The notes: generated from the letters alone by a model not told the origin. Counted from the stretch's first letter, positions 1-5,447 are shown. The stretch: 6,736 bases of DNA from an archaeon (GCA_021824845.1 JAKAJY010000098.1:1-6736); one strand, 5' to 3'. Numbers and translations: made by a program.

Positions 1-1
1 G

Positions 2-421
2 GAAAAATCAGTTGTAGTGCACCGCAAAGGCGCAACACGGGCGTTTCCAGCAAACCGAGATGAAATCCCACTAAAGTATCGTGATCTGGGACAACCGGTG
101 CTGATTCCGGGCTCGATGGGAACTGGAAGCTGGATTTTACTTGGCAAGCCCAACTCAATGAATCTAAGCTTTGGTTCTACTGCTCACGGTGCTGGAAGAA
201 TGATGTCTCGCTCAAAGGCACGGCGTGATTTCACCGAAGAGCAGGTGAAAAAATCACTAACTGATAAAGGAATTTTCATAAAATCATTGACTAGGGACGG
301 AGTGGTCGAGGAGACACCGGAGGCATACAAGGATGTGGACGCAGTGGTAAATGTATCGCATGAGCTTGGAATAGCAACCAAGGTAGCAAAGCTTGTCCCA
401 ATCGGTGTGATTAAAGGTTGA
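2..421 (+). CDS. rtcB: RNA-splicing ligase RtcB, C-terminal part (5' end outside window)
   Basis: RtcB joins 2',3'-cyclic phosphate (or 3'-phosphate) and 5'-OH RNA ends using GTP and Mn2+; in archaea it seals tRNA exon halves after intron removal. The frame is open to the left edge, so only about the last 139 codons are present. Visible family motifs are VHRKGATRAF near the start, the glycine-rich PGSMGTGSW, and AHGAGRMMSR. The His of HGAGR (codon 185-187) lies 78 residues from the C-terminus, the same distance as the guanylated His404 in the 481-aa Pyrococcus enzyme as I recall it. The protein ends in KG, and the Lys before the last Gly is the conserved guanine-contacting residue. The stop codon TGA overlaps the TTG start of the next gene (TTGA), which suggests translational coupling. 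The GTG at 17 is internal and is not a start. The identification is secure. Confidence 0.95.
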   Translation, partial: EKSVVVHRKGATRAFPANRDEIPLKYRDLGQPVLIPGSMGTGSWILLGKPNSMNLSFGSTAHGAGRMMSRSKARRDFTEEQVKKSLTDKGIFIKSLTRDGVVEETPEAYKDVDAVVNVSHELGIATKVAKLVPIGVIKG

Positions 422-831
422 GCGACGAAGACAAAGAACTAGAAATGCTCAAGGCAAAACGCCTAGCGGAAATGAAAAAAAACCTCACATACCAATCACA
501 AAAAGAAGAAGCAAAACAACAAACCAAAACCACACCGTCGTACCGAGAGATAGTGATTTCTCACCTTGGATACCGTGGAATGGAAGTGCTGCAAAATGCA
601 GAATCTCAATTTCCAAATGAAACAAAGATGATAATTGACAGACTAGGACAGTTGTTTCATTCTAGTGAAATCAATGAAGAAATTGATGGTGGCCAACTCT
701 TGGCACTATTCAGATCAGTTGGAATTCATGTCCGAATGCAGACAAAAATAAACATAGAACAAGATGGAAAATTTGTCTCACTCTCTGATAAGCTAAGCAA
801 AACAGAGTCTGATGAAAATGAAAATCTTTGA
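418..831 (+). CDS. PDCD5/TFAR19-like DNA-binding protein
   Basis: This 137-aa protein most resembles the archaeal PDCD5/TFAR19 family, small helical proteins reported to bind double-stranded DNA; their cellular role in archaea is unsettled. What I see: a charged N-terminal helix (about 4-37, with the family-like KELEMLKAKRLAEMKK), a linker, then a helical core at about 41-100 where LFHSSEINEEIDGGQLLALF aligns by eye with the family's 'lAqsG.i..kItdeqL' segment. A basic stretch (VRMQTKI, 105-111) follows. The last 25 or so residues are acidic and Ser-rich and extend past the usual family end. The start is TTG overlapping the rtcB stop; no ATG lies in frame near the N-terminus before Met10, and starting there would cut the first helix. 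It overlaps the next gene by 20 bp. The assignment is from remembered family pattern, so moderately sure. Confidence 0.65.
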   Translation: MSDEDKELEMLKAKRLAEMKKNLTYQSQKEEAKQQTKTTPSYREIVISHLGYRGMEVLQNAESQFPNETKMIIDRLGQLFHSSEINEEIDGGQLLALFRSVGIHVRMQTKINIEQDGKFVSLSDKLSKTESDENENL

Positions 832-1129
832 AGTAAGCTCAACTGATTTTTTGGAAGACAAACGTCTCATCAATAATGCATTAGCCGATATGGCATCGCA
901 ATTTAGAATGCAAAATGATTTCACGTTTGGTGAGCCAGTATCTAGATTTGGCTGGACATTTTTCAAACTATGGATAAAACCACATCTACAAGATGCTATA
1001 GTTCAGAAATTCAACGACATGATAAGAAAATCCAAAGGTGCCAACCCTGATGAAAAGTTTACAAGCTTCATGTCGGACTATTTCCAGTCAAAGGGATGTA
1101 AAACTAAAATCAAAATGATAGAGGTCTAG
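812..1129 (+). CDS. Conserved-looking hypothetical protein, third gene of the rtcB cluster
   Basis: I do not recognise this 105-aa protein. It begins inside the end of the PDCD5-like gene (20-bp overlap if ATG 812 is used, 14 bp if ATG 818), and neither ATG has a clear Shine-Dalgarno, so reinitiation by ribosomes finishing the upstream gene is likely. The sequence is soluble and mixed alpha/beta in appearance: an N-terminal strand (KIFEVSS), a helical middle, an aromatic patch ([11 protein letters not shown], about residues 45-55), then amphipathic helices and a basic end ([10 protein letters not shown]). There are no Cys pairs, membrane segments or signal peptide. The TAG stop shares a CTAG with the TAG stop of rps11 on the other strand. 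Coding status is supported by the operon-like overlap; function is unknown. Confidence 0.75.
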   Translation: MKMKIFEVSSTDFLEDKRLINNALADMASQFRMQNDFTFGEPVSRFGWTFFKLWIKPHLQDAIVQKFNDMIRKSKGANPDEKFTSFMSDYFQSKGCKTKIKMIEV

Positions 1130-1524
1130 ACTCTTCTTCCTCTCTTTCCACCCTTCTTTCGTGTGGTGTCATGAGGAATTGGCGTAACATCATCAATTCT
1201 TCCTATTTTGAATCCCCCTCTTGCAAGTGCTCGAATAGCTGCCTGTGCACCAGGTCCTGGGACTCTGGAACCTACTCCGCCAACTGCTCTCACTCTGATG
1301 TGAAACGCAGTAAAGCCTTTTGCCTTTGCTGCCTCTACTACTGCATTTGATGACTTCATTGCAGCAAATGGGGATGATTCGTATCTGTCAGCAGTAACGT
1401 GCACACCACCGGAACTAATCGCCACGGTTTCTGCGCCAGTGAGGTCTGTCATGTGCACTATGGTGTTATTGTAACTACTATAGATGTGAGCAATACCCCA
1501 CTTTTCTACTTGTTCTTCTGACAT
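1126..1524 (-). CDS. rps11: 30S ribosomal protein S11 (uS11)
   Basis: S11 is part of the platform of the small ribosomal subunit near the E site and contacts 16S rRNA. The 132-aa product shows the archaeal/eukaryotic form throughout: [22 protein letters not shown], the [18 protein letters not shown] segment, [37 protein letters not shown], and the C-terminal signature [25 protein letters not shown] tail, very basic for rRNA binding. I use ATG 1524; a longer reading from TTG 1536 adds four residues but is disfavoured because a TATA-like box sits about 27 bp upstream of ATG 1524, fitting a leaderless mRNA. In many archaea this gene lies with rps13, rps4 and rpoD; here its neighbour upstream is thiL. 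The stop overlaps that of the convergent gene by 4 bp. Confidence 0.97.
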   Translation of the reverse strand: MSEEQVEKWGIAHIYSSYNNTIVHMTDLTGAETVAISSGGVHVTADRYESSPFAAMKSSNAVVEAAKAKGFTAFHIRVRAVGGVGSRVPGPGAQAAIRALARGGFKIGRIDDVTPIPHDTTRKKGGKRGRRV

Positions 1525-1547
1525 TGGATACCACAAGTTTGGTGGGG

Positions 1548-1555
1548 TTAAAAAG
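1548..1555 (-). promoter_or_regulatory. Putative TATA box (box A) of rps11
   Basis: On the - strand this reads CTTTTTAA, a thaumarchaeal-type TATA element. Its centre is about 27 bp from the ATG at 1524, so transcription would start at or next to the start codon. It lies in the 59-bp gap between thiL and rps11 and suggests rps11 is transcribed independently of glmM-thiL. Confidence 0.5.
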
Positions 1556-1583
1556 CTATGGCGATTTTTGTGCGGGATCTTGG

Positions 1584-2531
1584 CTATGAAAAATGAGTCC
1601 AGCCCTTGTCTTTAATTCTGATGTGCTTTTTCCCATGCTGGAAAAATACATCTTTTCCATTTTGTACATGTCCTATCTGGATCAGATTGATCTTTTTGGA
1701 TTTTGCAATTTTTTTTATTTTTTCAATGTTTTTTGGTGGAATGGTTACAACGATTTCATATTCTTCACCACCATTGAACACGAGATCTATGATGTTGCGG
1801 TGATTGGTTTCTGCAAACTCGTCTAATTCTGCATCCTTTGGAATTTGTGTAATGATGAATCTTTTCTTGCTTGCTGCTGACATTTGTGCCAAGGTGGTTG
1901 ACAGACCATCACTTGAATCCATGGATGAGCTAAAGTATTTTGCAGCCAAGACTCCAAAGCTCAGTCTTGGTTTTGGGGACAAAACCGAATCTGTTGCAAG
2001 TTTTCTGAATTTTCCATGTGATTTGTTTTTATGCAATAATATGCCTAATCCTGCACTGGTTCTGCCAAAATTGCCTGTGGTTACTATGATGTCTCCTTGT
2101 TTTGCACCGCTTCTTGCTGTGATCTTGTTGGTAATCCCAAACAACATTACTGAAATTACGATCTCTTTTGCTTCATTTGTGTCTCCACCAAGAATTTTGA
2201 CTCCAAATTGTCTTGATGCATCTTTGAATCCTTTTGCTAGGCCGATCAGTTTTGATCTTGGATATCCTCGTGGCAACGAAATAGAAATTATCCCGTGCTT
2301 TGGTTTTACTCCCTTTGATGCAAAGTCACTCAGTGGTGCAACCATGCTTTTTCTTGCAATTTGTTCTGGACTCATCTGTGATGGAACATCAGTGCTTTCT
2401 ACCAACGTGTCTGTCTTTATGACACCGAATTTTTTTCCTAATCTGAATATCTCGACGTCTTCACGATGATTATTTCTGACTAGTTTTTTTTGAAAAATGT
2501 CAATGATTTTTTTCTCATCTAATTTGTTCAT
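1584..2531 (-). CDS. thiL: Thiamine-monophosphate kinase (ThiL)
   Basis: ThiL phosphorylates thiamine monophosphate with ATP to give thiamine pyrophosphate, the last step of cofactor synthesis, in the cytoplasm. The 315 residues follow the AIR-synthase/ThiL fold: [11 protein letters not shown] (Asp41, metal/ATP site), [13 protein letters not shown] (Asp69), GGDTNEA (115-121, conserved Gly-Gly-Asp), then the C-terminal domain with [11 protein letters not shown] (204-213, Asp205 and Asp208) and [10 protein letters not shown] (253-262). Length is normal for the family. ATG 2531 lies inside the glmM coding end (17-bp overlap), so the two are almost certainly cotranscribed. No thiamine (THI-box) riboswitch is possible in this arrangement because there is no leader. 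Pairing with glmM has no obvious metabolic logic and may simply be a conserved neighbourhood. Confidence 0.94.
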   Translation of the reverse strand: MNKLDEKKIIDIFQKKLVRNNHREDVEIFRLGKKFGVIKTDTLVESTDVPSQMSPEQIARKSMVAPLSDFASKGVKPKHGIISISLPRGYPRSKLIGLAKGFKDASRQFGVKILGGDTNEAKEIVISVMLFGITNKITARSGAKQGDIIVTTGNFGRTSAGLGILLHKNKSHGKFRKLATDSVLSPKPRLSFGVLAAKYFSSSMDSSDGLSTTLAQMSAASKKRFIITQIPKDAELDEFAETNHRNIIDLVFNGGEEYEIVVTIPPKNIEKIKKIAKSKKINLIQIGHVQNGKDVFFQHGKKHIRIKDKGWTHFS

Positions 2532-3816
2532 GGCTTTGTTTTACTAGACTGGTTATCCGCTTTTGAATCTGTTGTGCTTTTTGTAAGTTATCTGACTCTA
2601 CTGAAATTCGAATAATGTCCTCAGTGTTTGATTTTCTGACCAATATCCAAGTGTCATCGTCAATTATTATTTTCACTCCATCTAATGTGATTATTTCGCT
2701 GAATTCACTCTTTAGTTTTTGAACCAGTTTGGTAAGTGTTTTGTCATGCAAGTGTGATTCGACATCAATCTTTGTTCTTAGCTGGTGATAACTTGATACA
2801 AACTTTATCACCTCATCAATTATTTTTTTTCCAGTCATTGCAGCAATTAGTCCGGATGTTAGTATTCCATCCCGACACATGTTGAATTCCGGCAGTATGA
2901 ATCCTCCACTGCTTCCCTCGCCCCCTGCTTGACATTTTTCTTTTAGCATCATATCTATGACGTTTGCCTCACCTACCTTTGAGCGAACTACTCTTCCTCC
3001 ATGATCTTTGATGTACTTCTCGACTGCAATACTTGTGTCGATGCTGAGGCAGAACTTTTTGTATCCTAGTTCTAGTGCCTTTATTGTACCTAGTGCAAGT
3101 GTGGTGTCTGGGGATTGTTTTTTGCCGTCCTTGACAACAACTACCCTATCCCCATCAAGATCAAATGCAAAACCGATGTCGTATTTTTTGCTGTTTGATA
3201 CAAGCTTGGTCAGCTTGTCCGCAGTCGGGTCTGGCCCACGACTTGATATGTCTTGATTAATAATATCTACACGGCATCCAAGTTTTCTTAATAATTGTGG
3301 TGCAACAAAAGATGCAGCTCCTCCCCCAACATCAACTAGTATTTTTGGCCTATGTCCAATCCTTCCAATTATTTTTGCAGCGTCGTTGACATAACTTGAT
3401 GTTGCACCGTACTCTATTCCAAATTTTGTTTGTTGTGTCTGTTTTTCTTTTAAAATATGAGCAAATTCCATCTCATTTGGGCCTCGGCCGTTTATGATGA
3501 ATTTAAGACCATTCCACGGCAATGGGTTGTGTGATGATGTGATGATTAACCCTGCACCATATTTTCTTGCCTCTCTGAACATGACTGGTGTTGGCACCAT
3601 TCCAAGATTGTACACATCAATTCCCTGCTCTAGTAATGCCGCAATTGCAACTCCTCTTACCATATTGTTTGATGGTCTGGTATCGTTCCCGACTGTACAT
3701 TTCTTTGATTTGATTACTGGCGCAAAATTTCGGCAAAACCGCAAAACATCATCTAGTTTAAGATCCTCTCCAACAATTCCACGAATTCCGGAAATGGATT
3801 TTTTCAATTGTACCAA
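2515..3816 (-). CDS. glmM: Phosphoglucosamine mutase / phosphohexomutase (GlmM-type)
   Basis: An alpha-D-phosphohexomutase, probably interconverting glucosamine-6-P and glucosamine-1-P for UDP-GlcNAc and surface glycan synthesis; archaeal members may also act on mannose or glucose phosphates. Four domains in order are visible: catalytic phosphoserine loop TSSHNP (93-98, Ser95); Mg2+ loop DLDGDR (Asp219, 221, 223); sugar-specificity loop GGEGSSGG (298-305); and phosphate-binding loop RKSNTED (394-400) with Arg403. The last differs from the usual R-x-S-G-T-E-P by Asn for Gly and Asp for Pro. Length (433) is typical. No ATG exists: an in-frame TAA lies shortly upstream, leaving TTG 3816 (adds VQL) or TTG 3807 (starts LKKSISGIRG). 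The TATA box at 3831-3838 predicts RNA starting near 3808, which favours 3807; if so the CDS is 2515-3807. It overlaps thiL downstream. Confidence 0.9.
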   Translation of the reverse strand: MVQLKKSISGIRGIVGEDLKLDDVLRFCRNFAPVIKSKKCTVGNDTRPSNNMVRGVAIAALLEQGIDVYNLGMVPTPVMFREARKYGAGLIITSSHNPLPWNGLKFIINGRGPNEMEFAHILKEKQTQQTKFGIEYGATSSYVNDAAKIIGRIGHRPKILVDVGGGAASFVAPQLLRKLGCRVDIINQDISSRGPDPTADKLTKLVSNSKKYDIGFAFDLDGDRVVVVKDGKKQSPDTTLALGTIKALELGYKKFCLSIDTSIAVEKYIKDHGGRVVRSKVGEANVIDMMLKEKCQAGGEGSSGGFILPEFNMCRDGILTSGLIAAMTGKKIIDEVIKFVSSYHQLRTKIDVESHLHDKTLTKLVQKLKSEFSEIITLDGVKIIIDDDTWILVRKSNTEDIIRISVESDNLQKAQQIQKRITSLVKQSHEQIR

Positions 3817-3830
3817 AACCTGAAATGCTT

Positions 3831-3838
3831 TTTATAAA
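3831..3838. promoter_or_regulatory. Symmetrical TATA box shared by glmM (-) and tRNA-Thr (+)
   Basis: TTTATAAA is its own reverse complement. Its centre (3834.5) is 26.5 bp from the first tRNA base (3861) and 27.5 bp from the TTG at 3807 of glmM, so one element is correctly placed for both directions. No other good TATA candidate lies in the short gap between the two genes. Direction in archaea is normally set by the flanking BRE, which I cannot judge reliably here. Confidence 0.55.
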
Positions 3839-3860
3839 CTCTGATAACACTGCGTTTCAT

Positions 3861-3934
3861 GCCTCGATAGCTCAGCCTGGTAGAGCGAAAGTTTCGTAAA
3901 CTTTAGGTCGTGGGTTCAAATCCCATTCGAGGCT
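3861..3934 (+). tRNA. trnT: tRNA-Thr (anticodon CGU)
   Basis: A full cloverleaf folds by hand. Acceptor GCCTCGA (3861-3867) pairs with TCGAGGC (3927-3933), and discriminator U73 is at 3934, the usual base for archaeal tRNA-Thr. The D arm is GCTC/GAGC (3870-3873 with 3883-3886). The anticodon stem is AAAGT/ACTTT (3888-3892 with 3900-3904) with loop TTCGTAA, giving anticodon CGT (3895-3897), which reads ACG threonine codons. The variable loop is 5 nt; the T arm is GTGGG/CCCAT with loop TTCAAAT. There is no intron and CCA is not encoded, so it is added by the CCA enzyme. It is divergent from glmM. Confidence 0.96.
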
Positions 3935-3953
3935 TTAACAATCAAAAATGAGT

Positions 3954-4031
3954 TTATTCTTCGAGGGCTTCGATGTCAATTTGAAGTTCTTTGGCGAGTC
4001 CTTCCCACCATTTATTGATCTGCTCTGACAT
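3954..4031 (-). CDS. Possible 25-aa microprotein
   Basis: A short reading frame beginning MSEQINKWWEGLAKEL and ending in an acidic IEALEE-type tail, 25 residues, predicted to be one amphipathic helix with a Trp pair. It has no recognised family. Support: a TATA-like element (TATAAA on the - strand, centre about 4062) lies about 31 bp upstream of ATG 4031, giving a leader of some 5 nt. An in-frame ATG at 4049 (adds six residues, preceded by GGAG) is an alternative start but sits too close to the TATA box. A 26-codon frame exists on the opposite strand in exact register, so one of the two is a shadow; the soluble, helical - strand product looks the more protein-like. Coding status is unproven. 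Confidence 0.4.
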   Translation of the reverse strand: MSEQINKWWEGLAKELQIDIEALEE

Positions 4032-4059
4032 GCTCCCCAAAAATATCATAAAATGCTCC

Positions 4060-4066
4060 TTTATAG
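4060..4066 (-). promoter_or_regulatory. Putative TATA box for the 25-aa microprotein
   Basis: Reads CTATAAA on the - strand. About 25 bp downstream is position 4037, a few bases before ATG 4031. Weak evidence by itself, but it is the main support for a transcript here. Confidence 0.3.
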
Positions 4067-4088
4067 ATCTGTCGGTTTGAAATTAGCG

Positions 4089-4103
4089 CAGCTGGCCTAG
4101 CTG
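4089..4103. repeat. Small inverted repeat past the 57-aa membrane protein gene
   Basis: CAGCT (4089-4093) and AGCTG (4099-4103) pair around a 5-nt loop. It lies just beyond the stop codon of the - strand gene at 4105, where a 3'-end hairpin could form. An overlapping imperfect palindrome, CTAGCTGATCAACTAG (4097-4112), with one mismatched pair, covers the stop. The stem is only 5 bp and no strong U-run follows, so a role in transcript ending or stability is only a possibility. Confidence 0.25.
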
Positions 4104-4104
4104 A

Positions 4105-4278
4105 TCAACTAGTTTGTTTTCGTTTTCGCATGGTTCGATTGTATATGATTATTGCAAGTGCACCGCCAGCACATCCCCAAAACACTGGCCATCTGAGCGG
4201 ATCATTTGTCATTCCAAGAAAAGAATAGATCGTGCCACCAATTAACGCAAAACCAATTAGTTCTAGGATCTTGCTCAT
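4105..4278 (-). CDS. Small two-helix membrane protein (57 aa)
   Basis: A 57-residue frame that starts MSKILELIGFALIGG. Two hydrophobic segments are clear: about 5-22 and about 30-46 (PVFWGCAGGALAIIIY), joined by a short polar turn (MTNDPLR), then a basic tail (RTMRKRK). By the positive-inside rule both ends should face the cytoplasm, giving a membrane hairpin. I know no family name. ATG 4278 is supported by a TATA box (4302-4307) centred 26.5 bp upstream, the spacing of a leaderless archaeal transcript. The same TATA box is correctly placed for the divergent 60-aa membrane protein at 4330. The two proteins have the same size, topology and basic end and a faint match around the second helix (G-x-I-I-x-Y pattern), so they might be distant relatives. 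Confidence 0.7.
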   Translation of the reverse strand: MSKILELIGFALIGGTIYSFLGMTNDPLRWPVFWGCAGGALAIIIYNRTMRKRKQTS

Positions 4279-4300
4279 GCTTACACCAAATATTCGAAAA

Positions 4301-4309
4301 GATATATTG
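4301..4309. promoter_or_regulatory. Symmetrical TATA box between two divergent small membrane protein genes
   Basis: GATATATTG contains the self-complementary ATATAT (4302-4307, centre 4304.5). The centre is 26.5 bp from the ATG at 4278 on the - strand and 25.5 bp from the GTG at 4330 on the + strand. The A-rich CGAAAA just to its left could be a BRE for the + direction. Confidence 0.5.
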
Positions 4310-4329
4310 TTTGTTTGTGGTGTCGTATT

Positions 4330-4512
4330 GTGGACAAGTACCTTCTGATAATGCTCATAGTTTTGATAATGGGAATGGCATTTTCTGTTTTCAAGGACCT
4401 ACAAAACCCAGATCTGGTATTGTTTTATGCGCAGCTGGCAGGTGTCATAATAATAATCGGTTATTCTACGTTCAAAAATCGTAACAACAGAAAAAGCACA
4501 AAGAAACGCTAG
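4330..4512 (+). CDS. Small two-helix membrane protein (60 aa)
   Basis: Read from GTG 4330, the product is 60 residues beginning MDKYLLIMLIVLIMG. Hydrophobic segments at about 4-20 and about 29-46 (LVLFYAQLAGVIIIIGY) flank a short polar turn (FKDLQNPD). A strongly basic tail (KNRNNRKSTKKR) suggests a cytoplasmic C-terminus and an in-in hairpin. No known family is recognised. An upstream in-frame TTG at 4315 would add five residues, but GTG 4330 lies 25.5 bp from the centre of the TATA box, as for leaderless genes elsewhere in this window; an internal ATG (codon 8) is also possible. The gene is divergent from the 57-aa membrane gene, and its TAG stop directly abuts the TAA stop of the convergent winged-helix gene with no base between them. 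Confidence 0.65.
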   Translation: MDKYLLIMLIVLIMGMAFSVFKDLQNPDLVLFYAQLAGVIIIIGYSTFKNRNNRKSTKKR

Positions 4513-4794
4513 TTAAAGATCTAGACCGAATCCTTCTGCCAAGTCGTGGAATCGCTTGTATGATTCTAGGTATTGCTTACCTTTTGATGTGATGACGTAG
4601 GTGTTCTTACCATCAAATTCAATTTTGTTGATTAGTCCTGCACCTGTCAAATTCTCAATGAATTTGGCCAGTCTAGAGTGTGAAAGATTTGCTTGTGTTA
4701 GCAGGCTTGTTACCTTGATTCCTTCCTGTCCACACTGATCAGTAGCTACTAGTAGATCCGCTACAATTTGCATACTGGTACGATATGTGGCCAT
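4513..4794 (-). CDS. Winged-helix transcriptional regulator
   Basis: A 93-aa winged helix-turn-helix protein of the small archaeal type (HTH_45/Sso10a-like DNA-binding fold, by pattern), probably a homodimeric transcription factor. Visible elements are a first helix (about 5-19, YRTSMQIVADLLVAT); the HTH (about 26-51, IKVTSLLTQANLSHSRLAKF then IENLTGAGLI), where the NLSHSRLAKFI helix is the likely DNA reader; a beta wing (55-69, INKIEF-DGKNTYVIT); and a C-terminal helix SKGKQYLESYKRFHDLAEG likely used for dimerisation. No Cys ligand set or ligand-binding domain is present (one Cys, 21). ATG 4794 is 27.5 bp from a TATA box. Targets are not evident; the divergent 188-aa gene across the 86-bp promoter gap is an obvious candidate. 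Members of this group are numerous in thaumarchaea. Confidence 0.85.
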   Translation of the reverse strand: MATYRTSMQIVADLLVATDQCGQEGIKVTSLLTQANLSHSRLAKFIENLTGAGLINKIEFDGKNTYVITSKGKQYLESYKRFHDLAEGFGLDL

Positions 4795-4818
4795 TTACTA
4801 ATCGAGTGTAATCCTGAG

Positions 4819-4824
4819 ATATAA
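4819..4824 (-). promoter_or_regulatory. Putative TATA box of the winged-helix regulator gene
   Basis: Reads TTATAT on the - strand, centre 4821.5, 27.5 bp from ATG 4794. It is separate from the + strand box at 4850, so this divergent gap has two promoters back to back, unlike the shared boxes at 3831 and 4301. Confidence 0.5.
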
Positions 4825-4849
4825 GGGTATTAACCTTTCTCACGATTGC

Positions 4850-4856
4850 TTAATAA
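4850..4856 (+). promoter_or_regulatory. Putative TATA box of the 188-aa Cys/His-cluster gene
   Basis: TTAATAA, centre 4853, lies 28 bp upstream of the GTG at 4881. This supports GTG 4881 as the first codon of a leaderless mRNA. Confidence 0.4.
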
Positions 4857-4880
4857 CCGAACACCAACTTTGTATCTAAA

Positions 4881-5447
4881 GTGTCTGGCGCTTCAATTCC
4901 TTGGTATGACGATTTCCTTGGCGTGGCCTATAGGTATTTTGATCTCAGAATGAATGCGGTTCCACTGTTTTCAGATCGAAAAAAAGCAACCGATCTATGG
5001 AATGAAAATGTTCACTGGTGGGGAGATCATGACATAAAGATGAGGTTTGTAGAGACTGGCGACCAATACTGGTTTATTGTGGCATCAGAAACAAGGCGGC
5101 CTGATCACAACTTGGGATTCTTCAAACTATTGCCAAAGTCTGAGCATTATACCAGATTCAAAAAGGGACATCTTGGCGAGGCATATTTGAGATTTGCAAC
5201 ATATGCACCAAAGGAGGAAAAAGACGTCAAAGATGATGCTGTTTGTAACTGCACCCACACAAAAGATGATCATGATGGCAAGTGTCGTCATGAAGGCTGT
5301 AATTGCACAAAATTCACAACGTTTGAGCTTAGATTGTTAAAGAAAAAGAAAACAATAACTGATATCAAATTCCTAGAAGAAAAAGATGTCAAAGACGATT
5401 CGGTGTCTTGGAATTGTCTTTATGTAAACAAGTACAAAAACGCTTGA
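4881..5447 (+). CDS. Hypothetical protein with a Cys/His metal-binding cluster flanked by repeats
   Basis: This 188-aa protein is not one I can name. Residues 1-110 are rich in aromatic residues and look like a mixed alpha/beta domain (WYDDFLGVAYRYFDLRM, NENVHWWGDHDIKMRF, YWFIVASE). Residues 122-142 form the pattern C-x-C-x-H-x4-H-x3-C-x4-C-x-C, followed by TKF; this kind of cluster recurs in archaeal and bacterial small proteins and probably binds Zn2+. It sits between two near-identical peptides, EEKDVKDDAV (112-121) and EEKDVKDDSV (166-175). The C-terminal part (146-188) is basic and strand-like. There is no signal peptide or membrane span, so cytoplasmic. GTG 4881 is chosen because a TATA-like box lies 28 bp upstream. 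It is divergent from the winged-helix gene and ends 2 bp short of the convergent zinc-ribbon gene. Confidence 0.8.
   Translation: MSGASIPWYDDFLGVAYRYFDLRMNAVPLFSDRKKATDLWNENVHWWGDHDIKMRFVETGDQYWFIVASETRRPDHNLGFFKLLPKSEHYTRFKKGHLGEAYLRFATYAPKEEKDVKDDAVCNCTHTKDDHDGKCRHEGCNCTKFTTFELRLLKKKKTITDIKFLEEKDVKDDSVSWNCLYVNKYKNA
5214..5243 (+). repeat. Direct repeat copy 1 (codes EEKDVKDDAV)
   Basis: Thirty bases just before the Cys/His cluster of the 188-aa protein. The partner copy is at 5376-5405. Nine of ten encoded residues are identical (A/S differs), while several third codon positions differ (for example GAC/GAT), so the copies have diverged at DNA level with the peptide kept. Confidence 0.75.
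5376..5405 (+). repeat. Direct repeat copy 2 (codes EEKDVKDDSV)
   Basis: Second copy of the peptide repeat, 162 bp (54 codons) after the first. The two bracket the Cys/His cluster and a basic strand-like segment. Confidence 0.75.

Noticed and set aside
17..421. Reading rtcB as a complete 134-aa gene from GTG 17
   Set aside because: The frame is open to the left edge and the conserved motif already begins before this codon; RtcB is normally 400-480 aa or more, so this is a window-edge truncation.
1804..2469. Long + strand frame (221 codons) opposite thiL
   Set aside because: It is antisense to a clear ThiL with all motifs intact; the hydrophobic, low-complexity product is typical of a shadow frame.
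3531..3546. TGATGA-rich stretch suggesting a C/D box guide RNA
   Set aside because: It lies within conserved glmM coding sequence, and I could not find a matching D box (CTGA) with proper spacing and terminal stem.
3927..3970. Possible attachment-site repeat: the tRNA 3' end TTCGAGGCTT resembles TTCGAGGGCTTCG at about 3960
   Set aside because: The match is short and imperfect, lies in the microprotein frame, and no integrase or longer copy of the tRNA 3' end is visible in the window.
3948..4028. 26-codon + strand frame just after the tRNA
   Set aside because: It is in exact codon register opposite the 25-aa - strand candidate, has no promoter of its own, and gives a Phe-rich product typical of the reverse of a charged helix.
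4206..4484. 92-codon + strand frame across the divergent small membrane protein genes
   Set aside because: It overlaps the 57-aa gene on the other strand, the shared TATA box and the 60-aa gene in another frame. Its product lacks coherent hydrophobic or domain pattern, and it would start inside an opposing gene.
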